Source: Lachancea kluyveri NRRL Y-12651
Taxonomy: Eukaryota; Ascomycota; Saccharomycetes; Saccharomycetales; Saccharomycetaceae
Direction of reading: 5' to 3'
DNA length: 64,000 bases
NCBI GenBank assembly: GCA_000149225.2
Contig: CM000693.1
Location: 1,550,001 to 1,614,000, forward strand
This document shows, in pieces, positions 29,203 to 38,825 of this stretch. A model generated the notes under the pieces. The model saw only the letters and a program-made list of their open reading frames with translations. It searched no databases and was not told the origin of the DNA. Numbering within the stretch: the first letter of the stretch is position 1; every line of letters starts with the position of its first letter. A program made the translations under genes and the position numbers.

Positions 29203-30999
29203 ATGATACCTTCTTCAAATCAACTTAAGTGGTTGCAATGTGTATCTAGACACCCTTTGCGTAGACTATATCGTGCCACCCCATACAGGTCTTTTCTACG
29301 TTTCCATCATCCCTTTGGCACTTCCAATATCCTTCACAACGCTCAACGGACAAGCTTTATCCGCAGTACGGTACGGTGGAATTCAAACAATGTCAAGGAT
29401 GGTCATACATCATCACTCACAACACCTTCCCGATCACCGACGTCCCCTTCAAAACCACATGTGACCACTAGTTTCATTACAGAAAGAGACCGTCTATTGG
29501 CTCAAGCAAGTGGCCTGCTTGAAAAGATCAGGATCAATTTAAAATGGACTTTAAAGAAATCTATGCGACCATTTAACACAGATGACATAAGTGCCTTCAT
29601 ATCATGGGTACTGGTGAGTAATGCACTGTTAATAATCCTTGGTACAACGACTTTCGCCTCATTGATTATATACCTGATGAATACGGTCTTGGCACAGGAA
29701 TATGTTGCGACTCAGGTTGGTAACTTCGTAACGAAAAACACTACACTATCGGTAGTATTTGAAAGTGCGATTGTCCCAGACTGGTCTTCTGGAAAAATTT
29801 TGTTCAATAAAGTTTTTGTTTCTAAAAGGCCTAAAATATCTCATAGTTTCACAAAAGGTTCTCAAGCCGAAGCTGTCGAGAGGACTAAACTAGCCTTGAG
29901 TGAGCGCTTACTAGTCAGCAGGGAAGATTTCGACGATGGAAACTATACCCAATTCGATTTGACCATGGATCAAGTTGAAATATCTTTAAATTTTGGGAAA
30001 TGGATTAATGGTAAGGGGATTTTAGATGAAGTTACAATTAACGGCCTACGTGGTGTTGTCGATAGAACGCATGTGGTATGGAAAGAAAACGACAACCCTA
30101 GGAACTACCTGAATATTCACCAGCCCGGTGACTTCGAAATCTCAAAGTTTACAATGAACGATGTTCTTTTCACACTATACCAGCCGCGGGGGTTCAGGCC
30201 CTTCCAAGTCAGTATCTACAACTGTGAACTACCTCAGCTGAGAAAGCATTGGCTATTTTTTGATATACTAAATGCAAACAACATGAGCGGTACCTACGAC
30301 AACTCCATGTTCACAATCCACAAGAAGTACAAGGCCGACGAAACACCATTGAGCAAACTGTCAACCTCGCCGTGGAAGAAAGTTACCAGAATGAGGGTTG
30401 ATAATTTAAACGTCGACCATTTAAATGCGGGAGTAGAGGGCCCCTTTGGCTGGATAACAGGTGGCCAAGTGGATATGGTCGGTGATATATTACTACCAGA
30501 AAAAGAGGTTGACGCCTATCAGTTGACAGAAATTCTCAACGTAATCGGCGAGCGTGTGCTAAAAGAGGCAAGAAGACATTCTTCCATTTTACCAGACAAG
30601 CTCCAATTACCATCTGCATCAGAAATCGATCCACAAAAGTACTTTGTTATGGATTTCTTTCTACGTCTACATAACGTTAAAGCAGAGGTGCCGCTTTTCA
30701 CTTCAGAATTAGGTTACATCAACAATGCACTGATTCGACCAATCGTAGGCTACATCAATTCAAGGAAAACCTATATCCCTATAAAGTGTCGCTTAGTAAA
30801 GAACATCTCTGATTTTGAGGGCTCATGGACTATTTACGATTGTTTGTTGATGGAGGATTTGAGTGCCGAGGTATACGACGCATTCGCCAATTATGTCGCG
30901 GATGATGAAAGAAGAAGTTTGCGGATGAAAAGAGTGGGTTTCTGGTCCCTACAAATCATCATACAGTTAATTCTAGTGAGTCTTGGGGCAATTGCATAA
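29203..30999 (+). CDS. MDM31: Mdm31, mitochondrial inner membrane protein
   Basis: Mdm31 is an inner-membrane protein needed for normal mitochondrial shape, nucleoid stability and cardiolipin/lipid balance, together with its relative Mdm32. The ATG at 29203 gives 598 residues (S. cerevisiae 579). The first ~90 residues are basic and Ser/Arg-rich, as for a mitochondrial presequence. The first membrane span is ISWVLVSNALLIILGTTT and following residues (~130-155). The large intermembrane-space domain includes FESAIVPDWSSGKILFNKV, a pattern of the AsmA/Vps13-like lipid-transfer family. A second span lies at the C-terminus (VGFWSLQIIIQLILVSLGAI). The gene is followed by NVJ1, as in YHR194W-YHR195W. 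Confidence 0.94.
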   Translation: MIPSSNQLKWLQCVSRHPLRRLYRATPYRSFLRFHHPFGTSNILHNAQRTSFIRSTVRWNSNNVKDGHTSSLTTPSRSPTSPSKPHVTTSFITERDRLLAQASGLLEKIRINLKWTLKKSMRPFNTDDISAFISWVLVSNALLIILGTTTFASLIIYLMNTVLAQEYVATQVGNFVTKNTTLSVVFESAIVPDWSSGKILFNKVFVSKRPKISHSFTKGSQAEAVERTKLALSERLLVSREDFDDGNYTQFDLTMDQVEISLNFGKWINGKGILDEVTINGLRGVVDRTHVVWKENDNPRNYLNIHQPGDFEISKFTMNDVLFTLYQPRGFRPFQVSIYNCELPQLRKHWLFFDILNANNMSGTYDNSMFTIHKKYKADETPLSKLSTSPWKKVTRMRVDNLNVDHLNAGVEGPFGWITGGQVDMVGDILLPEKEVDAYQLTEILNVIGERVLKEARRHSSILPDKLQLPSASEIDPQKYFVMDFFLRLHNVKAEVPLFTSELGYINNALIRPIVGYINSRKTYIPIKCRLVKNISDFEGSWTIYDCLLMEDLSAEVYDAFANYVADDERRSLRMKRVGFWSLQIIIQLILVSLGAIA

Positions 31000-31161
31000 T
31001 TACATCCCTTCTCTACATAATACTGTTGTTAGTCCATCAACCAACTTCTCGTACAGCTTCTGTTCTCGTCTTATGTGATAATTTCCTCATTTGAAAGTGT
31101 AACCACCAGCTGGTGATAAACCTTTCGTTAAACCCTTAAACAAACGAGTTCCGGAAAAATA

Positions 31162-32061
31162 ATGAGCAACCGACCTATCTTACAGAATAGAATAATACTC
31201 GGCATCCCAGTTGCTCTTGTCGCTGGAATACTAACCAAGGTTGCAGTACCATTCCCTGCTTGGCTGTCGCTTGGTAACACTGAACAAGCAAAGCATAGCA
31301 ATCCTACCAGAACTTTTGAACCCCAGATGGAAAAAGTTGTTTATCGGTGTGTCTGTCCCCAGAAACAACAGATAGATTGGCAGGATGTGTTTGACTTTGT
31401 TGGCACAGAACTTTTGCGCTTGGATCCTCAGTGGGTAGTAATGTTTGTTAGCATATCACTGTTGTTGCTGCACAAGGTGTTCGGAGCACTACGAAATATA
31501 AAAGATACCAACGAGGTCGTGGAATGCCATACACAAACAGTAGACATCGACTACGAAGAGACAGTTCATAGCATTCCCCATTACGAACCTGGTCAGAGAG
31601 CTTTATTACAGTTTCAAAGAAACAAATCAGAGCCAATTGTATTCAAGTATAGTTATAATGAGGAAAACGAGATTGAAGAAGAAGAAGAGGAAGAGGGTGA
31701 GGATATTAGCGAACACACGGTTGAGCAAATAATACGAAGACATCTGCGAAGAGGTGGAAGTGAACCTCCTGGCACCCCAACTTATCGATCCGTGGATGTA
31801 ACGAAACCAAACCAACTGTCCGAGGCTGAGGATGGTACATTCGTATTTAAAAATGAAAGCTCTGTTTCTATCCGAACATCTAGTGCCAGTGTCTCTCCCA
31901 CGGGCACTCTGGAGGATAGACAAGACCTTTCAATGACTCTTGCGAGAAAGCCCTCAAAAAGCTCCATAACTCTCCATTTTCAGCCTTCACCTCCCAAACC
32001 GACTAAACTTAACATCGGTGTAACGCAAGAACAGGTTTACTCTCAACCATTTACGTATTAA
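31162..32061 (+). CDS. NVJ1: Nvj1, nuclear envelope anchor of the nucleus-vacuole junction
   Basis: Nvj1 sits in the outer nuclear membrane and binds Vac8 on the vacuole, making the junctions used for piecemeal microautophagy of the nucleus. The 299-residue product (S. cerevisiae 321) has a hydrophobic N-terminal stretch (~11-28), a membrane span at ~91-110 (WVVMFVSISLLLLHKVFGAL), and the conserved block GQRALLQFQRNKSEPIV. A Glu-rich run and a disordered Ser-rich region follow. The end, VTQEQVYSQPFTY, closely matches the Vac8-binding tail of S. cerevisiae Nvj1. The rest is poorly conserved, so the call depends on that tail, the span and synteny with YHR195W. Confidence 0.9.
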   Translation: MSNRPILQNRIILGIPVALVAGILTKVAVPFPAWLSLGNTEQAKHSNPTRTFEPQMEKVVYRCVCPQKQQIDWQDVFDFVGTELLRLDPQWVVMFVSISLLLLHKVFGALRNIKDTNEVVECHTQTVDIDYEETVHSIPHYEPGQRALLQFQRNKSEPIVFKYSYNEENEIEEEEEEEGEDISEHTVEQIIRRHLRRGGSEPPGTPTYRSVDVTKPNQLSEAEDGTFVFKNESSVSIRTSSASVSPTGTLEDRQDLSMTLARKPSKSSITLHFQPSPPKPTKLNIGVTQEQVYSQPFTY

Positions 32062-32258
32062 TTTGAATAATTTTTGGTTCTGCTATGCGTGTGTATTCGT
32101 ACAGAACAATCTTAAATTCATTTCTTTTTCAGGGCTCTCTTTCCTGAAAAATTTTATGAAAGGGTCATCTCATCATTTTACGTCTTCGATATTGTATAAT
32201 ACCAACATACTTTCTAGCTAACTATCGGTAAAGTACTTTTTTCGTTCTTTCGGTTAAA

Positions 32259-35200
32259 ATGGACGTCAACGCTTTGTTACAGTGCTTTGCAGGGACTTTG
32301 AATCATGACATAACGGTCAGAAGCAATGCCGAATCACAGTTGAAACAAGCAAGTAATGCTCTCGGATTTTTAGGCGCTTGCTTGGATATTATCGCTGCGG
32401 ATGATGTTCCTGAAAGCATCAAATTATCTTCATCCTTGTATTTCAAGAATAAAATTTCCTATGGTTGGACTGGTAAACAGCATGGTAAAAATGAGTTGTT
32501 AGATGCCACTGTCGACAACGACGAAAAACCAGTTGTCAAGGATATGCTTATTAAAGTCTTGGTTCGGTGTTCTGTTAATTCACCAAGCTGTATCAGACTG
32601 CTACAGCCTGCCTTGACTGTTATTGTCTCCGAAGAATACCCTCACAAGCGGTGGAATAACTTGCTGGAAGAGTCATTTAAGCTTCTATCGAGTAATGACA
32701 TTAATTCTGCCCACATTGGCTTACTGTGTCTCTCAGAAGTTTTCCGTACCTATAGATGGAAAGAAAACGACGATAGACAAGATTTAGAGGTATTGATCGT
32801 TCAATACTTTCCAGCGCTGTTAGAGTTTGCATCTTCAAATTTACTTCAAAATGGAGGCAATACGGATGATCCAAAAGTTGGTGAAATGATTAAATTAGTA
32901 CTGAAGATTTACAAATTCATCACCTATCATGACATGCCTTTTACGTTACAACGCCCAGAAAGCTTCATTCCATGGGCTAATTTTCATGTAACCATTATTC
33001 AGCAACCTTTGAGCCCAGAATTCTTGGCCTCAACTGAAAAAGACAATAGGAAGTCTAATCCATGGGTTAAAGCTAAAAAATGGGCTTACGCCAATTTATG
33101 TAGGCTTTTCCAACGCTACGGATCCGAATCTCTAACAAGGAAATTTGCATACGATGACTTCAAGTCATTGTACGTTGAGCAATTCTTGCCCCAGCTGTTG
33201 CAACTCTTCTTCCAACAGATTGAACAATGGGGTAGTGGTAGCTTATGGCTGAGCAATGAAGCTATTTATTACATCTTGAGTTTTGTTGAACAAACAGTCA
33301 TTCAAAAGGTTACATGGAACCTTGTCAAACCTCATTATTCCACCCTTCTCGAGCACGTGATTTTCCCATTGTTAACACCAACTGAAGAAATGCTGGAAAC
33401 GTTTGAGATTGATCCTCAAGAGTATGTTCACCGGAACTTAGAATTGTGGGACGACGATTACTCTCCGGATTTAGCTGCTGTTTCCCTGTTGACCACTTCG
33501 GTTACCAAACGTGGAAAGACCACCTTAATCCCAACTCTGCAGTTCGTTAACCAAGTGTTGCAAAACAACGTTGGTAACTTTAACGACATTACCTTAGAAA
33601 ATGCTGTGAAGGTAGAATCCTGTTTGAGGATTATTTCCAGTATTATTGATCGTTTGACCCATAAAAACTCACCTTACTTGGGTGAGATTGAAGGTTTCTT
33701 GGTCACATTTGCCTTTCCCTTCTTTCAAAGCAAACATGGTTTCTTGAGAGCTCGTGTCTGTGAACTGTGTTCTAAAGCGAGTGACGTAGACTTTAAACAG
33801 CCAGATAGCTTACCAACTATCTATCAGGGTGTTATGTCCTGTTTCAATGAGGAATCTGATTCACTGCCAGTCAAATTGTTGGCTGCCTTAGCATTACAGA
33901 CATTTATTCAAGTTCCTGTATTTCAAGAGTGCCTGTCATCTGCTGTCTTGCCAACTATGCAAAGACTACTACAGCTTTCTAATGAGTTTGAATCTGATGC
34001 GATATCCGGCGTAATGCAAGAATTTGTTGAATGCTTTGCCGAACAGCTGCAACCATTTGGTGTTGAGTTAATGAATAATTTGGTACAACAATTTTTGAAA
34101 TTGGCCATCGAACTACATGATGCTTCTAATTTTGACGTAAATAACGCCATGTCAATGTCTGCTGCAGAAATGCCAGATGAGAGTGATAAGCAAATGGCTG
34201 CCCTAGGCATTTTGTCGACCACAATTTCCATCTTGTTATCTTTCGAAAATTCCCAAGATATTGTAAAAAATTTGGAACAGTCATTCTACCCTGCAGCAGA
34301 GTTTATCTTGAAAAACGATGTCGAAGATTTCTATGGTGAGGCTTGTGAATTCGTTGAAAACTCTACATTCCTATTACGCAGTATTACACCTATTTCTTGG
34401 AAAATTTTAGAACTCATTGGTGATTGCAACAGAAAAGAGGAAAGCGTGGTCTCCTTTTATCTGGAAGACTTTATGTTAGCAATTAACAACTATTTGGTTT
34501 ATGGTAAAGATGAGTTGAGACAAAACCAATTTTACTCAAATATCTTATTCGAGATCTACAACAAGGCTGCCAAAAATGAAGACAACGCCTTGGAGGAAAT
34601 GGTTGTTGTCTTCAATTTAGCGCAAAAAATCGTTTTAGCCTTGGGTGATAAGACTCCTGATCATTTTGCTCATGAATTTTTGCAAGACGCAGTTAATACC
34701 ATCATTTCAGAAAGAGAGGGCTTAAAAAAGCAAATTGTCTTCAGTGTCACCGCATTCAACGTCGTTTTAGCTTGCATGGTTTACTTCCCATCCTCCACTT
34801 TACAATACCTAAATTCTAGAGAAGTACTAGCACTGTTTTTTGATACATGGTTCGGTTTCTATGCTCCCAAATATAACAGGGTTTTCGACATCAAATTATC
34901 TTCGATGGCTCTGCTAAGCATTATTTCTAATATCTCCACCCAAGAATTCGTTTCACTATCTATGGAAAACCTTTTGACTCAGTCAGGTGCAATGATTTCC
35001 CAGTTGATGACCAAATTCCCATATGCATTAAAAGGTCTTGAGGAAAAGCGCAAAGAATACTCATCCGATGCCTTTACCACCGGGAACTTTGACAAATTTG
35101 ATTCCTGGGAGGATTACGAGAATGAAGACTGTGATGCCGATGATGATCAGGACTACCTCGAGTTCCTGAAAAATGAAGCTCAGAGCTTGGAATATGTCAA

Positions 35201-35414
35201 TAGCGAAACAGGCATCTTTGGCTCATTAGAGGATTTTGAAGATCTGGAAGAAGATCCTCTCTCCGGCTCGGTACTAGACGAAGTCAACATTTATGATTTC
35301 TTCAAGAGTGCAATAGGTGGTTTGCAACAAGGTGATCAAAATAAATACCGAGCTATTGTTGGTAATTTATCGCAAGAAGACCAAAATGTCTTTGTTCAAT
35401 TGATGAACATATAG
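32259..35414 (+). CDS. NMD5: Nmd5, importin-beta family karyopherin (importin 7/8 type)
   Basis: Nmd5 (Kap119) carries proteins such as Hog1, Crz1 and TFIIS into the nucleus. The 1051-residue frame (S. cerevisiae 1048) starts MDVNALLQCFAGTLNHD. The importin-beta N-terminal domain, which binds Ran-GTP, covers ~20-100 with LKQASNALGFLGACLDII and SLYFKNKISYGWTG. HEAT-type helices fill the rest; strong matches include LTRKFAYDDFKSLY, FAEQLQPFGVELMN and LGILSTTISILLSFENS. The C-terminal ~130 residues are strongly acidic (ENEDCDADDDQDY). Sxm1 is a paralog, but the N- and C-terminal blocks fit Nmd5 best, and MNS1-NMD5 are neighbours in S. cerevisiae (YJR131W-YJR132W), separated here by VIII-type genes. 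Confidence 0.95.
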   Translation: MDVNALLQCFAGTLNHDITVRSNAESQLKQASNALGFLGACLDIIAADDVPESIKLSSSLYFKNKISYGWTGKQHGKNELLDATVDNDEKPVVKDMLIKVLVRCSVNSPSCIRLLQPALTVIVSEEYPHKRWNNLLEESFKLLSSNDINSAHIGLLCLSEVFRTYRWKENDDRQDLEVLIVQYFPALLEFASSNLLQNGGNTDDPKVGEMIKLVLKIYKFITYHDMPFTLQRPESFIPWANFHVTIIQQPLSPEFLASTEKDNRKSNPWVKAKKWAYANLCRLFQRYGSESLTRKFAYDDFKSLYVEQFLPQLLQLFFQQIEQWGSGSLWLSNEAIYYILSFVEQTVIQKVTWNLVKPHYSTLLEHVIFPLLTPTEEMLETFEIDPQEYVHRNLELWDDDYSPDLAAVSLLTTSVTKRGKTTLIPTLQFVNQVLQNNVGNFNDITLENAVKVESCLRIISSIIDRLTHKNSPYLGEIEGFLVTFAFPFFQSKHGFLRARVCELCSKASDVDFKQPDSLPTIYQGVMSCFNEESDSLPVKLLAALALQTFIQVPVFQECLSSAVLPTMQRLLQLSNEFESDAISGVMQEFVECFAEQLQPFGVELMNNLVQQFLKLAIELHDASNFDVNNAMSMSAAEMPDESDKQMAALGILSTTISILLSFENSQDIVKNLEQSFYPAAEFILKNDVEDFYGEACEFVENSTFLLRSITPISWKILELIGDCNRKEESVVSFYLEDFMLAINNYLVYGKDELRQNQFYSNILFEIYNKAAKNEDNALEEMVVVFNLAQKIVLALGDKTPDHFAHEFLQDAVNTIISEREGLKKQIVFSVTAFNVVLACMVYFPSSTLQYLNSREVLALFFDTWFGFYAPKYNRVFDIKLSSMALLSIISNISTQEFVSLSMENLLTQSGAMISQLMTKFPYALKGLEEKRKEYSSDAFTTGNFDKFDSWEDYENEDCDADDDQDYLEFLKNEAQSLEYVNSETGIFGSLEDFEDLEEDPLSGSVLDEVNIYDFFKSAIGGLQQGDQNKYRAIVGNLSQEDQNVFVQLMNI

Positions 35415-35725
35415 CATCAAGACCAGCAAGTAAAATAGTGTTTGGATATATTAGACTTGCCGCATATATACATAAGAGTAATTTAAACGCATTTGACTTC
35501 AAATGCACTTTCTTTTATTGAGAATACTTCTGTCTTTTCATCCCACTCAAGACGAAAGTGCAGGTCATGTGATTATAATTCGGGTAACCTTTATGTTGAA
35601 AAATTTTCCGTAGTTTCTTTCCTGTAGTTTGTCTCGTTTCCTCATCTCGATGAGCTCTGCATATTGAAGAGAACGCATCATCACTGAAACATTTGCTTTA
35701 TTACACCAGTAATTTCAATAGATTG
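35415..35725. other. Intergenic region between NMD5 and UTP9
   Basis: This 311-base stretch holds the NMD5 3' flank and a compact UTP9 promoter with Reb1, RRPE and PAC-type motifs (35581-35657). No RNA gene was recognised. The UTP9 frame is open upstream to a TTG at 35693, but the first ATG is at 35726. Confidence 0.6.
35581..35657 (+). promoter_or_regulatory. UTP9 promoter: Reb1 site, RRPE and PAC-type element
   Basis: CGGGTAA (Reb1 consensus) lies at 35581-35587, TGAAAAATTTT (RRPE) at 35597-35607 and CGATGAGCTC (PAC core) at 35648-35657, the last ending 68 bases before the ATG. RRPE plus PAC is the usual ribosome-biogenesis promoter pair in yeast (Stb3 and Dot6/Tod6), which fits a small-subunit processome gene. 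Confidence 0.75.
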
Positions 35726-37363
35726 ATGTCTTCTCCTGTCGATCTTATTGCTAGCTTTGCTCCAGGTGCTAGTCATTTTGCATTTCAATCTAATGGTTCT
35801 CAGAAGAACTTTGTCGATCTATACCCGCTGGATCCCCCAAACAACTACAAAGTTAACAGCTCTCTAGTGAACCGTATAGACTATGAGAGTAATGATTTAA
35901 GGGCTGCTGATATAAAGTTTTTAACCTGGTGCTCAGGTTCTCCCAAAGAAAAGTCACAGAAAATCAAGAGAAAGTACGGTGACAACGGTGACGATGGAGC
36001 TTCCAATAATACAGCCTCTAAGAGCGAAAATTTCTTTGTCAACATCTTCCCAAAGGGTTTGATTGTTATCTACTCTCCCAACGGTAAAGACATTGTGAAT
36101 ATCATTCAGAACAAGAGAGAAATTTTGGGCGTTGATTCTGATATGTCATCTCTATGGATACTAGACGATGATAAAACTGTCAAGCATTTTAAGTACGATG
36201 CTATTAAGCCTATCAAAACATTCCACTTAGTTGATGGTAAAGATGAAGAGATTTCCAACTTCCAAATTTTGCATTTTGGTGATGTCCAATACCTAGCCGT
36301 CATTACCGAACAAGTTGTCTACATCATCGATCCATCTAAGAGGAGACCTACTACCGTAGCGAATCTGCCTGTTTTTGGCTGTATCTGTTGCGAACCGGTC
36401 GATGATAAGAACGTTGCTGTGGCCAATATTGAAAGTGTTTCTATTTACGACATCAAATCTGGAGAAGTAGTTCAATCTTGGAAATACGAAGCAGAAAAGT
36501 TGAAGGTCATTGGTGACTATATTTTTGCATTGGGTGTTGATGGTAGTATTCGCGTTTTTCAACAAGGTGTCGAAAGCTCTCTTTCTACGATCAAAGTTCA
36601 AGGTTCTGAAATAATTGATTTTATCTCCATAGATTCAAACATTATAATTTCCTGGTTAAACGTTAACGAGCCAAACTTCGAAACTGTCACCTATGCTCAA
36701 ATTTCTTCTACAAATGTAATTGTTTTCAACGGAACTGAGAAAAAACCTCAAAATGAACCAAAGAATGAACCTGAACCAGAACTCAGCCAAGAAAAAAAGC
36801 CAAAGAAGAAGGTTTCAAAAACCAAGCAGGAAGAACTAAGTAACTCCTTGACAGAAGCTCTCGAAGGTGGTGCTCCCTCCAAGAAGATTTTGAAAATACT
36901 TGTTTCAGAAAATTGGACTGAACACAGGATCAAATGTTACGTTAGAGACGAACTGTCAGAACAGCAGACCAACATTTTATTTGACATTTTAACCAAAACG
37001 CTAACTCAAAACGCATGGTCAACAAGCCCAAATTTATTCCAATGGTTAAAGTGGACTTTGACGCTGCGTCGCCCCGTTATTTCTAGCCTACAGTCTGAAA
37101 ACAACAAATCTGTTAAACATCTGAGGTCTTCACTAAAGGCTTCTAACGAGACCTTTCCAGTTCTTTTATCTATGCAAGGAAAGCTCGAAATGTTGAAGGC
37201 CCAAGCCAAATTAAGGAATGAATTGACTGCTTTGTCGTTAGAGGAGGGCGATGTGCAGGTGGATGTTGTAAATCAAGAACAAGACGGTGATGACGAAAAC
37301 AAAATAATCTATGCTAACGGTGAAGGTGATGATTTTGTGGACGCATTGGAGTACAAGGATTGA
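35726..37363 (+). CDS. UTP9: Utp9, small-subunit processome (UTP-A/t-UTP) protein
   Basis: Utp9 belongs to the UTP-A subcomplex, which binds the 5' ETS of pre-rRNA in the nucleolus and promotes rRNA transcription and 18S processing. The ATG at 35726 gives 545 residues (S. cerevisiae 575). The N-terminal part (~1-330) is a divergent beta-propeller, with NFFVNIFPKGLIVIYSPNGK, LVDGKDEEISNFQILH and YIIDPSKRRP. A basic Lys/Glu-rich linker follows, then a helical C-terminal domain (WLKWTLTLRRPVIS) and an acidic end matching IVYANGESDEFVDASEYKD of S. cerevisiae (here ANGEGDDFVDALEYKD). The RRPE and PAC motifs upstream fit this role. Confidence 0.94.
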   Translation: MSSPVDLIASFAPGASHFAFQSNGSQKNFVDLYPLDPPNNYKVNSSLVNRIDYESNDLRAADIKFLTWCSGSPKEKSQKIKRKYGDNGDDGASNNTASKSENFFVNIFPKGLIVIYSPNGKDIVNIIQNKREILGVDSDMSSLWILDDDKTVKHFKYDAIKPIKTFHLVDGKDEEISNFQILHFGDVQYLAVITEQVVYIIDPSKRRPTTVANLPVFGCICCEPVDDKNVAVANIESVSIYDIKSGEVVQSWKYEAEKLKVIGDYIFALGVDGSIRVFQQGVESSLSTIKVQGSEIIDFISIDSNIIISWLNVNEPNFETVTYAQISSTNVIVFNGTEKKPQNEPKNEPEPELSQEKKPKKKVSKTKQEELSNSLTEALEGGAPSKKILKILVSENWTEHRIKCYVRDELSEQQTNILFDILTKTLTQNAWSTSPNLFQWLKWTLTLRRPVISSLQSENNKSVKHLRSSLKASNETFPVLLSMQGKLEMLKAQAKLRNELTALSLEEGDVQVDVVNQEQDGDDENKIIYANGEGDDFVDALEYKD

Positions 37364-38065
37364 ATATAGAAGAAAACGGTAATAGCCGACGTGTATAATA
37401 ATCTATTGCTGATATTTTTCGCAAATAACAGTTTATCAACTGGAATACCGAATAAATCCACATAAAAACAAGAAGTATACTATATGCTTGTTTCCCCAAC
37501 ATTCTAAATTCCCAATAAAACACCTAGAGCGTACAGTGCTTAGCCAAACCCAACCTGCTGAAAGAAAAGGAAGCTCTGTATACACTCGCTATTTAGACCC
37601 GATGGCAGGTATCGTTTGTCACTAATATGGACATCTTGCCAGATCTGATCTAAAAAGAAACGTGAAAAATTTTTTATCAGCTTTTTTCAGCCGTTTTCGA
37701 TGGGATGACCTGATCCTCGAACTAGGTAAAGCCGATTTATTTGCCTTAAAAGTCTTACTGATCAGTATCAACTATACTATACTTTAAAATGTATTACGAG
37801 CATAAAGAGAAGTAATTCAAAGTACAGAACCGCGGTCTCCTGTGGCCTTTACAGACATAGGATGTTGTGTAGCAATTAAATTTCGTATAACACTATTAAC
37901 TATCTACTTTCCGCTCGACGGTCTAAGCGGATTCTTCCCTCGGCAAAGATATGGGACATGCCTTCAATAGTTTTGCTATATATATAGACCGTGACCTTGT
38001 CCTATTTCCCGGTAGACAGTCTGTAGATTCTGCATCAAACGCTCAACCGCTATAATCAAGAAATA
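37364..38065. other. Intergenic region between UTP9 and XPT1
   Basis: This 702-base stretch is long for this window. It holds an RRPE-like TGAAAAATTTTTT at 37663, a GATGGGATGA element near 37700, a short hairpin near 37850 (TACAGACAT with ATGTTGTGTA) and the XPT1 TATA box. An RRPE-type promoter so far from XPT1 might serve an unannotated RNA, but I could not identify one. Confidence 0.45.
37977..37986 (+). promoter_or_regulatory. XPT1 TATA box
   Basis: TATATATATA lies about 80 bases before the XPT1 ATG, a normal place for a yeast TATA element. The assignment rests on motif and position. Confidence 0.55.
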
Positions 38066-38707
38066 ATGACTGAAGGAACGGAAACTCCAGATAAAATGTA
38101 CATCTCGTACAATAACATTCATAAGCTATGTCAAAAAGTAGCTAAAGAGATCATGGAAAAGAACGAAAGACCAGACATTATCATTGCCATCACAGGTGGA
38201 GGTATGATTCCTGCCAGAATTATCAGATCTTTTTTGAAAGTTAAAGGTCAGAAAAACATTCCAATTCAGGCCATAGGTCTATCTCTTTATGAGGACTTGG
38301 GACTAGATGACAAAGTTGAATCAATCGGTAAAGAGGTTATCAGAACCCAGTGGTTGGATTTTGGTGCTTTGGAGCAACACTTTGATTCTTTAATTGGTAA
38401 GAGAATTTTGATTGTTGACGAAGTCGATGACACTAGAACTACATTGCACTATGCTGTCACTGAGTTGGAAAACGAAGTCAGAGAACAGCAAAAAAGATTG
38501 AATAGAATGCAAGAGGAGACCGTCTTTTCCATCTTTGTCCTGCATAACAAAGATAAAACTAAGAAAGCTGAGCTACCTTCTTACATGATGGACAACGGTC
38601 GCTACCTGGCTGCTGAAACCGTTCCTGACAAGTGGCTATGCTATCCATGGGAAGCCATCGACATTGAACAACATACCACCTTGGCTATAGAGCAAGGCAA
38701 CAATTAG
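38066..38707 (+). CDS. XPT1: Xpt1, xanthine phosphoribosyltransferase
   Basis: Xpt1 salvages xanthine (and weakly guanine) by joining it to PRPP to form XMP in the cytosol. The 213-residue frame (S. cerevisiae 209) starts MTEGTETPDKMYISYNNIHK. The type I phosphoribosyltransferase fold is clear: ITGGGMIPARIIRSFLK near 42-58 and the PRPP-binding loop ILIVDEVDDTRTT at 114-126, with the paired acidic residues. WLCYPWEAIDIEQHT near the end is family-specific. Identity to the S. cerevisiae protein is very high. The S. cerevisiae order YJR132W, YJR133W, YJR134C is kept here apart from the inserted VIII-type UTP9. Confidence 0.97.
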   Translation: MTEGTETPDKMYISYNNIHKLCQKVAKEIMEKNERPDIIIAITGGGMIPARIIRSFLKVKGQKNIPIQAIGLSLYEDLGLDDKVESIGKEVIRTQWLDFGALEQHFDSLIGKRILIVDEVDDTRTTLHYAVTELENEVREQQKRLNRMQEETVFSIFVLHNKDKTKKAELPSYMMDNGRYLAAETVPDKWLCYPWEAIDIEQHTTLAIEQGNN

Positions 38708-38825
38708 TTAGACACGCGCTACTACCTCTTTTAGAAAAAAAAAAGACGTATAAAAACTATAAGGTAGAGTGGAAAAAAAAAGGTATTTTCCATTGTAAAT
38801 TAGGTAATCAAAACATCTTTTATCT

